A DNA stretch of 64,000 bases from Prosopocoilus inquinatus. Lineage: Eukaryota > Arthropoda > Insecta > Coleoptera > Lucanidae. The stretch spans positions 34,689,001 through 34,753,000 of the forward strand of contig CM069876.1 in assembly GCA_036172665.1 (NCBI GenBank). Direction: 5' to 3'. The notes under the pieces were generated by a model. It was not told the origin of the DNA, ran no database searches, and worked only from the letters and a program-made list of their open reading frames with translations. Shown here piece by piece: positions 14,107 through 27,829 of this stretch. The position numbers were made by a program, and so were the translations under genes. How positions within the stretch are numbered: position 1 is the first letter of the stretch; each line of letters starts with the position of its first letter.

Positions 14107-15669
14107 AAGAGTGTGCTGGAGTAAGATAGTGTTTTAATAGTGTCTCAGATGCTCTTCCTGGTTTATTTTTGATAGTTCTAAAAAGAACTGTTAAAATTGC
14201 ATGACTTCGTTGTAATCCACATTCCATGATTTCTTCTTCTTTCTTAATTAATGATGTAGGAGTTGTTACTGGAAGATTCCAGGAATTATGTAACCTGTAA
14301 CAAGGAAAAGATTAAAAAAAACTATGTCTATATGTTAAAAGAAAATCAAAACGCTGTTCAATAAAATGCTCTGTAATAAAAATTTATATTATATTTGTAA
14401 TTTTTATTTTATTTATTATATTTTACCTGCTCTACCGCAATTCCCCGGGGAAAAGAAATTTGCAAAGGAATATGTAGAGGCGTAACAATCTTCGATTTTT
14501 AACTGGCAACTTTGGAACACCTGTAAAGTCCCTAGATCTGTCAAAGTACCGCAAACTTGTCGCCATATTGATTCCCTGTTTCGCGTCAGCGTCAAAACAT
14601 TTACTAAATTAACCAATAATAAAGTCTTTAAGTGAATAATAATCACTGTGTAGAACGACCTAAATCACAGAAAATACTAATTAATTTTATAAATAAAACT
14701 GCACTTAATTCACAATATTCTTTACTTATTTTTAGGGAAGCAAAATTTTGTAGCTCTCCTTCGACATCTACGGTCTCTGACGTCCTCCGCATTCGATTAC
14801 TTTGATTATTTTGGAATACTGTGAATGTGGCATTTTCCTGAAGATTAATTTCAGTTCGTAGTAATTGATGTATACGTCTTTTAAATTTATAGTGACTTTC
14901 CTAGATATCGAAGGTGTCCATTCACACTATTCCCTCAGGATTCCAAGTCCCAACGTTGATTTATTATGCTTAATGAACGAACCTGATTGATAATATTGAA
15001 GTACCTTGATTGCTGAGTGTCAATACGGCGAAAGTTGAAGTCTTATTAACAGTCGTTTTTCTTACCCATTCGTGCAGGCAGATAAGTTCAAAAACGTAAA
15101 AAATCGTGAAGCGCAGTTAGATAGGTCTTTACCAATTGTTCTCTCTCTAACTTATCGTCCTTACCATTTGCGGTATTTTGGTGGATCTTAGAACTTTAAA
15201 CACCTGCAATTTCTCGCGCCATCTTGTAGGTGGTGGCCGAAGCTTCATTTTACAGATTTCTGTAAAATTGCTGAAGTGTTTTGCATTATTGTGTTTTGAG
15301 TTTTATTTTCTCGAAGGGATTCCTTTCCGCGGAGAGACTTCCCTTCCCTACACAAATAGAATATGAAAATCTCTAATTGTAACTTCTTCTAATCCTAATT
15401 TCTTCAATATCTATTCCACTGTTATTTACAACATTTTTTCGCATTTACTGGAATTTTTTGATCATCTTATTTATCTTATTTATTATCTAGTTTTATTCTT
15501 TGATCCGAATAAATTTCAGGAAATTTATTACTTTGTATAAGGGAATTTTCCTAGCTTCTGTTAGCAAAACTGATCTGCGATCAAATCGCGGATTTTGATT
15601 GGCAAGCCTGTAAATAACCAAGTTTTGTGGTTATGTTAATTTGTTTTTCGTCTCCCAAGTTGTCCCATT
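14107..15669. other. Intergenic spacer between satellite and COX11
   Basis: AT-rich sequence with no recognisable coding domain. A 76-codon minus-strand open frame (14416-14646) and a 62-codon plus-strand one starting at GTG (15178) carry no motif I recognise and are treated as chance. The COX11 promoter and 5' untranslated region presumably lie in the last few hundred bases; no core promoter element is clear. Confidence 0.6.
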
Positions 15670-16481
15670 ATGAATGTTAATAGAGTAGTAAGGACGTTAT
15701 TAGCAATAAATAAATTTAATGAAACAGCAAATTTGTGTAAAAACAAGTTTTATACTAGCGTTAACAAGAAATTACTTGCAAAACATAGTGCGAAAGACAC
15801 ACAGCGCATCAAGATTAGGTCAACTTTGTACTACATATCAGCAGCAGGAGTTCTAACAATCGGTTTAAGTTATGCAGCCGTGCCTTTGTACAGAATGTTC
15901 TGCCAGGCCTACAGTTACGGAGGAATGACAACCACGGGGCACGACTTTAGCAAAGTAGAAAGTATGTTGCCCGTCAGGCATAGGCCCATTAAGATTAAAT
16001 TCAATGCAGATGTCGGTTCGAGCATGCGATGGAATTTTAAACCGCAACAAAATGAAATAACAGTACGAATGGCGGCATGTTTTTTTAAGTATTAAAGTTG
16101 CAGGCTTTCAGGTATTGCCGGGAGAGACGGCGTTAGCTTTTTACACTGCCTTAAACCCCACTGACGCTCCCGTCACCGGAATTAGCACTTACAATGTAGT
16201 CCCCTTCGAGGCAGGACAGTACTTCAATAAAATTCAATGCTTTTGTTTCGAGGAACAACAGCTGAATCCACATGAACAGGTTAAAAAAAAAAGTTGGCCT
16301 ATTTTCTAAGAGATTGCAGGTTTCTGTTTTACAGGTTGATATGCCTGTTTTCTTTTATATCGACCCGGAGTTTATTGAGGATCCAAAAATGGAATTAGTA
16401 GAAGAGATAACGTTATCGTATACATTTTTTGAAGCTAAAGATGGACTACAGTTACCAATGCCTAGTTTTATTAGAAAATAA
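15670..16481 (+). CDS. COX11: Cytochrome c oxidase assembly protein COX11 (3 exons, about 235 aa)
   Basis: COX11 is a mitochondrial inner-membrane copper chaperone that helps build the CuB site of cytochrome oxidase subunit 1. Exons: 15670-16062, 16112-16279, 16335-16481; introns of 49 bp (GTACGA donor) and 55 bp (GTTAAA donor), both in phase 0. The start ATG opens a basic N-terminal stretch suited to mitochondrial import. It is followed by one membrane segment (YYISAAGVLTIGLSYAAVPL) running into the family signature VPLYRMFCQ. Exon 2 carries PGETALAFY and the copper-binding CFCFEEQ; exon 3 carries DMPVFFYIDPEF and ITLSYTFFEAKDG, then a short tail. Length and order match animal COX11. Both donors are weak but are the only joins restoring the conserved reading. 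An AATAAA overlaps the stop codon. The gene is convergent with the tektin gene. Confidence 0.95.
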
Positions 16482-16755
16482 ATAGAAAAGAAAAATTCGT
16501 TAATAATTACATTCCAGTTGAATTTTCTGTTGTACACAAAATAGGAAGAGATTTTGTACATTCAAATATTTAATGTACAATGGCTCAAGTCATAAAAACC
16601 CTCTCTTTTATATCCTAACAGTCTGGAGGGCTTATATAATGATTACAAAAACTTTATTTTACGGACTATGGAGGTATATGTTGAGAATTAATCACTTTAT
16701 TGAAGTGACTCGCAGACAAACAATTTTGTAAACAAACATCACATTGCAGACTACA
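16482..16755. other. Convergent 3' spacer between COX11 and tektin
   Basis: About 270 bp of AT-rich sequence between the two stop codons. A minus-strand AATAAA (TTTATT at 16696-16701) lies about 55 bp past the tektin stop and is its likely polyadenylation signal. Confidence 0.6.
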
Positions 16756-18576
<1,821 letters not shown>

Positions 18577-18792
18577 TGTAAAAAAAGTCTTAGTTGAATA
18601 TTTTTTTATTAATTTGCTTCTTTTTTGAAATATACCGGTCGTTGCTGTAAAGTGAGAACCTAGGCAAAACAACAGGCGCAAAGAAATCGCATCGTAAAAC
18701 TATTACATCCTTACTTCTGTTTTGCATTTGTTCTCTTTTGATTTTCTATGATCTCATTTTGATTCGACGACTGGTATGCAATGTTTTAAAAC

Positions 18793-18946
18793 TATGGTGG
18801 ATTTCCACATCTCCGGCATGCAGCATGCGACATCCAAGACCCTATTCGTGACTAGTTGATTTTAAATTTCTGAATTTTAAATCAACCAATCATGAATAGG
18901 ATTCCGAATGCCGCATGTCGTGTGCCGAAGGTGTGGAAACTCACTA
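18793..18946. repeat. Foldback (palindromic) MITE
   Basis: The left arm starting TATGGTGGATTTCCACATC pairs with the right arm ending GTGTGGAAACTCACTATA. The arms are about 60 bp and imperfect, with a short AT-rich centre. Terminal TA dinucleotides suggest a mariner-type target site. Confidence 0.7.
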
Positions 18947-19075
18947 TATAATACCGATGAGAAGATGCAAAAGGACTACTTTGCTTGACAAATAATTTTT
19001 AAGCAGTTGTGGATTTATTTAAATAATGTTGATTGTTGATCATGTAATTCTTCTTGACTCTTGACAAACCATTTT

Positions 19076-19218
19076 AATTGAATCAATTCTATAACTGGGC
19101 TGCAGTCAAAAAAGGGGTTGATAGTAATACTCTTTTAAAGTTCAACCTAGCTTTCGGAAAATTTATTTTCTTTATCAATGTTTCTTTGACTTCAGCCCAG
19201 TTATAGAATTGATTCCTT
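19076..19218. repeat. Foldback MITE
   Basis: AATCAATTCTATAACTGGGC on the left is repeated in reverse complement as GCCCAGTTATAGAATTGATT on the right, with an unpaired centre of about 90 bp. Confidence 0.7.
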
Positions 19219-19226
19219 AATTGATC

Positions 19227-19963
19227 AGTCGTGATCATACTCCGCATTTTAATTGATATACATTTTGACTAAATACAAATGGTTTATTATTTTTTTTTCC
19301 TGAATGTCAAAAAACGAAGAAGCCAAGAAAGAATCTTAAAAAAAATAGTTGTTGGTATTGAGGGGAAAACTTACAGAATACAAAACAGTTTCTTTAGTGG
19401 CCATCCTCACTGATATATTTATATTTTGATTTCACAAAAAGTCACAAAAATATTTCTGAAATATCAAAATCCGAGCTTCTTTTTTCTTCTTATTTGACGG
19501 ACGGAAGTGTCTTTCTGTCATTTCATTTGACTTCCGGGCACTTCCGGGCCAAGAAACTAGGGGCAAATGTACACACAGGAAACTCTTTGTTTGAATACAG
19601 TCGATGCAATTATTTATTTGCACACTTTACATTAATTCAATCAGTTTGTTTTTGTTGATTCAAACATTTTTTACTTAACAATGATTTTTCTTTTAAAAAA
19701 ATTTGTAGCAAATCGTTTTTGATTGCAGTGAAAACTTCAAGCAGCCTCTGTACAGCTGTTTCAGCCCTATTTGGGGCTTCTTCAGCAGAGACGTAGCTCG
19801 AAATACGTTTAATGTTGATGCAGTAAACTAAGTTTGGATACTATAGGGGCACTATAGCGCTTTAAAGGCTGTCACAGTCATGTAATAAACAAATCACTTC
19901 ATAAGAAGTTTAATATAAAATTCTAATTAAAGTGTTTGTAATAAAATCTGTAAATCGTTTTAA
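19227..19963. other. AT-rich intergenic sequence with a short repeat module
   Basis: No gene seen. It includes the segment GCAGCCTCTGTACAGCTGTT (about 19742), which recurs in reverse complement near 55,065, so it belongs to a dispersed repeat. Confidence 0.5.
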
Positions 19964-20107
19964 CAATTTCTTAATTATATTCAAAAAACGGGGATTAACG
20001 GTTTCAGTAAAACTTCAATTCTATCTCTCAGTAAAACTCCTGTACAGTCGGTATCCACAGAGCAGAAGTTTTAATCCCCGTTTTTTTGAATATTATTAAG
20101 AAATTAT
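19964..20107. repeat. Foldback MITE
   Basis: Arms TTCAAAAAACGGGGATTAA and TTAATCCCCGTTTTTTTGAA; the pairing extends outward through TTTCTTAATTATA and its complement. Confidence 0.75.
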
Positions 20108-20313
20108 TATCTAACAAACATGACAATACATTCCGTTAATCGTTTTAATTTTAGACTCGGCACAAAGTGTACAAACAGCGAATTCAAGTGATTATTACAA
20201 AATTTAAAGTCAGGGGTGCGTTCAGAAATTATATCTTCAAATGGTTCGGTGTTTGTTTGTTTACACTTGGCAGTCGAACATCGAAAGTTATCTAATTTAA
20301 AATTTGAGTAGTA

Positions 20314-20733
20314 CCATCGTAATCATAAAAACCGACTACAGCGAAGTGAAACAGATACTTCCGTTTTGAAAACCTATAAGTACCTACAGTTGAAAGCAAA
20401 AAAAGTAGACAAACTACAGCTTCCTGTAATTATTCTTTCTCAAAATGCCATAGATTAAAGACGAATTCACAGATTTTCCCAAAGTTTTAAACTTGTTAAT
20501 TTTGAAAGCTTTTAAATTTTTTAAATGTTATCTGTGAAGTCGTCTTTAATCACTGCCATTTTCAGAAAGAATGATTACAGGAACCTGTAGTTTGTCTACT
20601 TTTTTTGCTTCCGACTGTATGTCCTGTACGTCTTGTCAAAATGACATTAATCTTAAAATGACAAAAGGTCATTTTGAAGCACGCTTCAATCGGCAACTAT
20701 TTTGAGTGTAGTCGGTTTTTGTGATTACGATGG
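20314..20733. repeat. MITE with ~28-bp inverted termini and TA target duplication, containing a second foldback
   Basis: Left terminus CCATCGTAATCATAAAAACC and right terminus GGTTTTTGTGATTACGATGG are inverted copies flanked by TA on both sides. Inside (about 20390-20625) is another foldback whose arms contain GTAGACAAACTACAG and its complement around an AAGACGAATTCACAG core. The inner unit has relatives at 29446-29612 and 31120-31815. Confidence 0.8.
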
Positions 20734-20760
20734 TATATGTCTATCCAAGTTATCAACGTA

Positions 20761-20900
20761 AAGCTACGTTTCCATCGTGCGTCATTCCGTCATCAATTTG
20801 TTATTGGTGCAGCGCTACAAAGCTCTTGGCGGTTGCGAAAAATATTTAAAATGAACCAATAACAATTGACGACGCATGACGGAAATATGGAAACGTAGCT
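20761..20900. repeat. Foldback MITE, TA-flanked
   Basis: Termini AAGCTACGTTTCCAT and ATGGAAACGTAGCT are inverted copies bordered by TA dinucleotides. About 140 bp, no coding capacity. Confidence 0.75.
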
Positions 20901-20902
20901 TA

Positions 20903-21056
20903 AAGCCGGATTCATTGCTAGGCGATTTTTGATCGCTGCGTTACGGGATAGGTACTTGATTGGTTGGTTAAATTAAACAAAGTATTTACTTTGGGCCAAT
21001 AGAGTCGTGTAGAATTTTAACGCTAACGCAAAACGCCTAGCAACGGATTTGGTTTA
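20903..21056. repeat. MITE, CTAGGCG family, copy 1
   Basis: The left end contains GGATTCATTGCTAGGCG and the right end its near complement CGCCTAGCAACGGAT. A second copy lies at 31496-31653, where an uninterrupted relative of the host sequence shows that TA was duplicated on insertion. Confidence 0.8.
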
Positions 21057-21067
21057 ACACTTGATAG

Positions 21068-21504
21068 TAGAGATTCCTATGAATGAACTCGGTGCATTGA
21101 AAGCACCCACATGGGTGCCTTCACCAGGGTGCATACATGAATGTACCGGGTGCATTCAAAAATTTAAATTTTCCTTGCAAATCGAACAAGAAATAATCTT
21201 TTCTTGATGTTATTTAATTGTTGGCAGGTGGTTTACAGGTTTAATATTTCATAGTGTCTGGTGAATACCTGAATAGTAAACTTTTAAGTTTAACCGGAAG
21301 CTTTGTACCTTAAAATCTGAACAAAATGAGTAAGTTTTTGAAAGTAACGTTACAAAATAATTGTCTAGTGATTGTCCCTACAAAATATCGGGTATTTGGT
21401 GTCATTTTGAAGCATTTTTTATGTCTTATGTAAATGTAGGCAACCGGGCAAGGCATCCAATGAACCGGGTGCATTGTGGGTGCATTTCGTGAATCCCATC
21501 TCTA
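21068..21504. repeat. TAGAGAT-terminus MITE, copy 1
   Basis: Starts TAGAGATTCC and ends GAATCCCATCTCTA, with GGTGCAT/ATGCACC boxes in the subterminal regions. Shares its internal sequence with 30259-30833. Confidence 0.75.
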
Positions 21505-21582
21505 CTTGATAGTGATAGTGATATGCAGAATCATAGATGCGTTCAGGTGACTGCAGCAACTACTAGCGCTTGTAACTGACTG

Positions 21583-21712
21583 ATGCCCGATTTCTTTACC
21601 TCCAGATAAACTTATCTGCCAGGTATTATCCTTGAAATCCACTATATCGATAATAATTTCCGACGATACTACCTGGCAGATAAATTTATCTGTAGGTGAA
21701 AAAATCGGGCAT
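21583..21712. repeat. Foldback MITE
   Basis: Arms containing ATGCCCGATTTCTTTACCTC and CAGATAAACTTATCTGCCAG pair with TACCTGGCAGATAAATTTAT and AAATCGGGCAT. The inner arm is itself partly palindromic. Confidence 0.75.
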
Positions 21713-21730
21713 GACTGACGTACCCTTATA

Positions 21731-21853
21731 GCGTTTTTCGCTGGCTGCACCAGTGTGCACTGAGTGTATCTCTATCTCGTTTTATTACATAAAGCTGAAC
21801 CGAGATGGAGATACACGCACTGAGTGCAAGAAAGTGCGACCAGTGGAAAACGC
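21731..21853. repeat. GCGTTTTC-terminus foldback MITE, copy 1
   Basis: Arms GCGTTTTTCGCTGG and CCAGTGGAAAACGC flanked by TA, with inner arms containing GCACTGAGTGTATCTC and its near complement. Relatives occur at 32869-33115 and 33623-33736. Confidence 0.75.
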
Positions 21854-21989
21854 TATTAGATAAAGGAGAAAGGATAGCGCACAAGCAATACTGATACCAT
21901 TTGGATCCAAAGCCAGAAATATGCAAAAAATACCATAAACATGTATGGTATTAATGTTTCATGCCCATCAATCTAATTGTTGAAGTCAC

Positions 21990-22256
21990 AATAGTGTTAA
22001 ATTACCGGCAATTTATTTTTAATGTTACCTTACCGATAATGTTACCGTAATTACCGTTACCGATTGCAGTTCAAGTGGCAACATCTCGCGCCGGAGTTAC
22101 CAATTACGCTTTTTCTAAAAATGTGATACATATTCTATTCTCTGTCTAATTTGATGACATTTTTGTCTTTAAAATTACATTATGTTGACAACAGAAGTAA
22201 CAAACGGTAACAAATGAACGTTACCTTACCGGTAACATTGAAAATTTACGGTAATT
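21990..22256. repeat. Decayed relative of the hAT-like element at 39,228-39,743
   Basis: Contains GTTAAATTACCGG, AATGTTACCTTACCG and TTACCTTACCGGTAACATT in the same order as the intact copy. The central part is shorter and the termini have diverged. Confidence 0.65.
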
Positions 22257-23148
22257 AATATTATAATATATTTTTGGTATAATGTGTTGCTATCATAATG
22301 CGTCAATTGTCTATTGGACTGCAAAAATGCGTGGGTTGGGTTAAATAAACTGAAAATACTCACTCTATACAGAGTTCTTGTGAAAACGTTTGCTTATTAC
22401 TGAAACTTATGGTGAAAAGCTTCAATAAAATTATTTCAGTTGGGCTTATTTTATGTAAATAATTAATTTATTTGTTATTAAAAGTTTGCTGGTTTGTACA
22501 AAATGTACGTCTGAACTAAGTACAGTTGCTTCAAGTCGCTTGTCAACAACGTTAACAAACATAACCTAAGAGAATAAAATAAAAATAGTTGAGTGAAAAC
22601 GTCTGTGAGAAAGCATGTTATGAATTTGTCAAGTATTTTTCAACGAAAAATATAACATATTAACTTATAGGAAGTGTAAGATCTCGTTGTCGTAATATTT
22701 TTCTGTTAGGTTATGTTTACGTTACAATAGGAATAATTTACGACATATGTCCGACTTATTAGAGAAAGATACTAAACGACTCAGCTCCGCCTTCTATGAC
22801 TTTTATTTTCCTAGTCTATTGTATTCTTGAAAAAAGCAAATAGATTTGCTATCCTGAATGCGCCCATTTTAAGTTTTCTAGGCTGTGGTGACTTGAACGC
22901 GTTCTTTAACAGGAAAATTGATTGTTGGCAACACTGTTGCGTTTTCCATTATTCAATGTCAGCCGTCAGTATCAGCTGTTTTGTGGACCTTGTGGTTAAG
23001 TTAAATTGTAAGTGCATTTATGATGAAACATTTAGATTGTCGATGCAATTCTCTCTGAGGATATTATAGTGAATATTAATACAGGAAAGTAATAAATATT
23101 TTTAATTGCAGTTTCCTCCACAACACCAAGACATCGATTGTTATAAAT
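22257..23148. other. AT-rich spacer and probable NUBP1 5' region
   Basis: No domain-bearing open frame. The last bases before 23,149 probably include the NUBP1 leader; no promoter motif could be assigned. Confidence 0.45.
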
Positions 23149-25116
23149 ATGACCGATGTACAGTCATCTAACATTCCAGAGCGTAAGTACAATAAATGCA
23201 CTCTAAATTACTTTTGCAACTATTTTATAAGTAATAATACAAAAATAAAAAACCTACAATTGGCTGCCTTGCCCTGTGGCCTTGCCTAATGGTGAAATGT
23301 CAAATTTGTTTAGTCAGTGTTTTAATGTGCACATTTTACGTGCAAGAAATCAAAGTTAGTTTCATAATTTAAATTCCATAGATTGCCCCGGCACACAAAG
23401 TGAAAATGCGGGAAAAGCATCCGCATGTGCCGGATGCCCAAATCAAAACATATGCGCTTCGGGTGACACGAAACAAACAGACCCCGGCATTGAACTGGTC
23501 AGAGACAGATTAGAGCAAGTACGCAACAAAATTTTAATCTTGTCTGGCAAAGGTGGAGTTGGCAAAAGCACAATAACCGCATTACTGAGCCGAGGCCTTG
23601 CTGCGGACGACGCAAGCAGAAATGTAAGTAACTCACAAACAGCTCCAACTGTACAATTTATTTCAATCTTAATAATACTAGCAATTAATAAATTTTAACA
23701 CTTTTGCTGATATCAAGAGATTAAAAAAATGTTTTACTACTTCCATGTCAGATAGATGAACTAATAATTATTTTATGTGTGTTCTACTTGATTTATTTCT
23801 TACAAAAATATTTTCTCTGAGCTATGATACCTTCAAGAGAGATTAATTTAGGAAACTTTTTTAATCCCTTGATTATCATGCTGGAGAATATTTAGATTTC
23901 TTGCTTATTACTAATAATTTTGCCTTACCCTGTTGTATCGACTGCGTCTTTCATTAGAACAACCAAAAATCATTTTCCTTCAAGTTGTAGTTTCCTTTCT
24001 TTTCGAGTTTTGTTTCACTTACATGCACATTACTGCAGTTATTGACCTCACAGTGTAAGTATTGGCTCGTGACAGCTTGTGCTAAGAAGTGTGACCTACT
24101 AACACATTTACTATCTTGTTGTAAGGAATCAATAAATTTCCATTTAGACCCCCGAATTTGACAAATTTCAGGTTGCTGTACTGGATATAGACATATGTGG
24201 GCCTTCACAGCCTAGAGTGCTCGGCGTTTTAGGTGAACAAGTACACCAATCAGGTTCTGGATGGTCTCCAGTTGTAAGTTACCAGACTTTGAGTTTATTT
24301 AATTTTCAGCAATAAGGTTGTTTTGTAGTTTGTGGAAGACAATCTGTCTGTCATGTCTATTGGTTTCTTGCTGGCGTCACCTGATGACGCGGTCATCTGG
24401 AGAGGACCCAAAAAGAATGGCATGATCCGCCAGTTTTTGAGCGAAGTCGATTGGGGTGACTTAGATTATTTATTAATTGATACACCACCTGGTAGGCATT
24501 TTTAAAATTCATAATATATCATATGTGAATTTTTTTTTTAATTAGATTTGATTTAATTTAATTCTTGTAGGAACATCAGACGAACATTTATCTGCCTCAA
24601 CATATTTGTCAAATGCCAACTTAACTGGGGCAATAGTGGTGACAACTCCCCAAGAAGTGGCCCTGTTGGATGTAAGAAAAGAAATAGATTTTTGTCGAAA
24701 AGTTAACATTAACGTCTTGGGCGTTATAGAAAATATGTCTTTCTTTATTTGCCCTTGTTGCCAGGTGAGTACTAATCTGTAATATATATATTTTTTTTTT
24801 GGTGAATATGATTTATTTTATTTTTTTCTGTAGAAAACATCTGAAATATTTCCCTCAAACACTGGCGGTGCAAGAAAAATGTGTAAGGATTTAAACGTAC
24901 CATTTTTGGGTTTTGTGCCTTTAGATCAGAAACTTACGAGATGCTGTGATGAAGGTAAAGACTTTTTCACAGAACTCTCTGATTCTCCTGTCGTCACAGA
25001 ATTGAAATCTATAGTTCACAGTGAGTATTGACTGATTTATTAACTAATTATTTATTTTAAATATTTCAACATTTTCAGAGATTGTCGATACTTGTGAAGG
25101 AAAAATAGAACCTTGA
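23149..25116 (+). CDS. NUBP1: Cytosolic Fe-S cluster assembly factor NUBP1 (7 exons, about 319 aa)
   Basis: NUBP1 is a P-loop NTPase that, with NUBP2, forms the scaffold of the cytosolic iron-sulfur assembly pathway. Exons: 23149-23182, 23382-23623, 24172-24273, 24329-24491, 24571-24764, 24834-25020, 25079-25116; all introns are GT-AG and keep frame. N-terminal ferredoxin-like cysteines are present (HCPG, then [13 protein letters not shown]), distinguishing NUBP1 from NUBP2. The Walker A is [10 protein letters not shown]. Also present are [63 protein letters not shown], and the bridging C-terminal CPCC in place of the usual CPxC pair. Length equals animal NUBP1. An AATAAA lies at 25126-25131, ten bases past the stop. 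Intron 2 (about 550 bp) is the only long intron. Confidence 0.96.
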
Positions 25117-26057
25117 TGGGCACACAATAAAATATGATAAAACATTTTATTATTGAATTTTAATTTTGTTTTAATTTAATGGTTACTATAATAAAAATAG
25201 CTAAATAATTTTTTTAAAATGTTAAAATAAGTTAAAAATGAATTGTCTACGATACAGAATACTGTAATTGGGCTTGTGATGAAAATTTCTTTCAACGTCA
25301 ACAGATGGTAGTACTGTACTATGTAATCAAGGTTGGTAAAACCTTTTAGTGTGTAATAAAACTTTAAAGAAAATTTAATTGCGTTATTTTTCTCTTGTCT
25401 TTTTTATTGTTAAAACGAAATAAGAAAACTATAGCATAGCAACAGGAAAGAAGAAGGAAGCATATATTCACATAAGTCTAGCTCAAGTTACGTTTAAAAT
25501 GAGTGCGCTCTTTTCTATTTCTGAACAGACCGCTGTAGTTTGTTCAATATTGCAAAAAAAAGGATTTAATTAATTAGGAACACATAGTATCAACATGTGG
25601 TATGAAATTGTCCTTGAGCAAAAGAAACATTAATTAAAGCTATGCAATTGATTATATTTCATAATATGTTACACAACATTAAATATGCACTCTGTTGTGA
25701 TAAACTAAATCGTGTTTATTTTGAGGAAAAAGAAGTGTTAAATCAACCAAACATAAACAAGGAACTTACGTTTGCTGGACAAAAATATATAATTTACCAT
25801 CCAAACAAAAAAGAAATAAATTGCCTTTTGATTAACGCACTGGTTAAAAAAAGATGTAAGACTATGATAATATGTCGTCGCTTAAAGTCTTATGCACCGT
25901 CTATTTTCTAATCTCAAAAATCCTAATTCAAATAATTGATTCGAGAAAATAAAAAATATTAAATAATATTAATTAATTCTTCTTTTGATTATTAACTTAT
26001 GTCTACCTAATCATTTTATAGACACATTCAGTTACATAAATTTTAAATTACTCAGCA
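25117..26057. other. AT-rich 3' spacer; one unassigned 89-codon frame at 25642-25911
   Basis: Between NUBP1 and the ZAD gene. An ATG-initiated plus-strand frame of 89 codons at 25642-25911 contains KELTFAGQKYIIYHPNKKE and ends SYAPSIF. I do not recognise a domain; it could be a small gene or chance in AT-rich DNA. Nothing else was seen. Confidence 0.4.
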
Positions 26058-27829
26058 TTACTTGTTGTAATTTGTATGGTCAAGTAAATGCGCAAATAAT
26101 TCATTGTAACTCGTAAAATGCTTATTGCAGACTCCACAAGATTTTCCATGCTCTTTATAAGTATGCAACTGCAGTAAACTTACAGTTGTGTATTCCTTAC
26201 CACAGCAGGTAATTGCTTCTGTAGTTTTTACATGAGTAGTCCCCATGGCAGCCGCAGACACGTCAATGTGCTTGCTGACGTGCTCCTCTAAAACCTTCTG
26301 ATTCAAACATTTTTCATCGCAGATCTTACAAATGTGTTGTTGAGTTTGGCCATCCTCGCTCTTAACAATCTCGCTTCCTTCCATATTTATGAATTCAGTG
26401 ACCAAAGTCTCCCCCTGTTGTTGCTCAGGTTTTTGACTTTCGTTGTCTTCTGTTTGTTTGGGAGTCACGTTTACATTCATACAGCTCTTCGAGTGGTTGG
26501 AAAACGCTGCCTTGGTCATGAAAGTACGAGAGCACTTCTCACATTGTATTTGCAAATCCACACATCTGCGCTTATATTGATCACTGGTAATACCCCAGGA
26601 GTTCCTACCCCTGGATTTTCTTTTTCGCCTGCCGATCGAGAAGTCAGATCCATCAGAATCAACATCTGGACTATCAGGATCATAATCACTATCCACCCCA
26701 TCACTCGAGTCAATGAAATCTTCATGTGTTTTACTTGCCATGGGATCGTCTATTACTGTTTTAGTTGCCATGATGAGCGGATTGACACTTTCGATGTTCA
26801 ATTCAGTTTCATCTAAAAATTCCTCGCTGCAATGCTTTGAGTGCACCCGAAATGACGCTCTCGTTGTGAAAATCTTCAAGCACTTTTCACACGTGAAGGT
26901 ATCATTGCTTTGTGGGGGCAATTCAGATTCATTTATCTTGGCCGCGTCCGATATTGACTCGCTCACTTCCTGCACCACGCTGTTTGTGCTGTACTTATTT
27001 TTTAATTTCTTAATGTTCCTGCAACTCCTCGAATGCATCGCGACACCGCCTTTCGTCGTAAACTTCTTGTAGCAAATTTCGCAGTGGAACTTGGCTTTCT
27101 TCGCCCCGATTTTGTAATGCATCTTGTTCAGGTGGATTTTCAAATACTTCATTCCTGTAAACGATCGATTGCACATGTTGCACGAATATTCCGAGATGCC
27201 TTCAGAATTAGTCCGCGATATAAAACTGTCGTTGCTAGCAGTCGTGATGTACTCCTCGGAAATTTCCAATAAACTTTCTTCCGGTTCGAACACCTCAGTT
27301 TTTATTTGGGGGACCTCACTGATCGGCACTTCGTCATTACTTACAAACGGCGGTGGTTGGGGAAAATCAGGATTTCGTTCTGTTTTGAGAATTTGCTTCG
27401 AATCTATGTTTAAAACGCCGCTGCCATCGAAATAATCGTTATAAACCACCGCCACATCTTTCTCTTGGTGTTCCTTTTCTGTATTTCTTTCTATTTTTAT
27501 TTGAGAAGACGACTTCTTCTTGGTGACAAAGTCATTGCGGTCAAAGTCCTGGTTGAATCTCTTTTCGTTTTCCAAACAGGTCTCTCGCAGCTTGTAAGCC
27601 ACTTCTACCATGCAAAGACAGGGCCTGCAGATCGTGGGGTTCTCTACTATGTACACGTTCTGGAAAGAAGCGAGGAAATGTGAGGGGCTTGGTTTTGTTG
27701 GGGATTTGAAACGCTTACGATTTCTGGTACACAAGCTGACAATTTGGAACCTGTAGAGTTTCTACCGGTGCCTAACTCCCTAAGATCTGTGCCCTCTTCG
27801 AAACAAACCCTGCATGTTTTCGTCGGCAT
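26058..27829 (-). CDS. ZAD-domain C2H2 zinc-finger protein (2 exons, about 570 aa)
   Basis: Probable nuclear transcription or chromatin factor of the arthropod ZAD (zinc-finger associated domain) family. Exon 1 is 27829-27719 (37 codons, start MPTKTCRVC) and exon 2 is 27659-26058; the 59-bp intron (GTAAGC...CAG) splits the ZAD in phase 0. The ZAD zinc ligands are CRVC in exon 1 and CRPCLC at the start of exon 2. An acidic, low-complexity linker follows. Then come about seven fingers: CNMC...H, CEIC, CEKC (three of the first fingers end in a cysteine as C2HC variants, for example MHSRSC, VHSKHC, NHSKSC), then CKICDEKC, a CCG finger, and CGVC...HLLDH at the end. Between finger groups lie an aspartate-serine run and an RRKRKSRGR basic patch, a plausible nuclear localisation signal. 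No one-to-one fly orthologue can be named from the sequence alone. Confidence 0.9.

Noticed and set aside
26334..27435. Plus-strand frames up to 160 codons opposite the ZAD gene
   Set aside because: Shadows of the minus-strand coding sequence, without motifs of their own.
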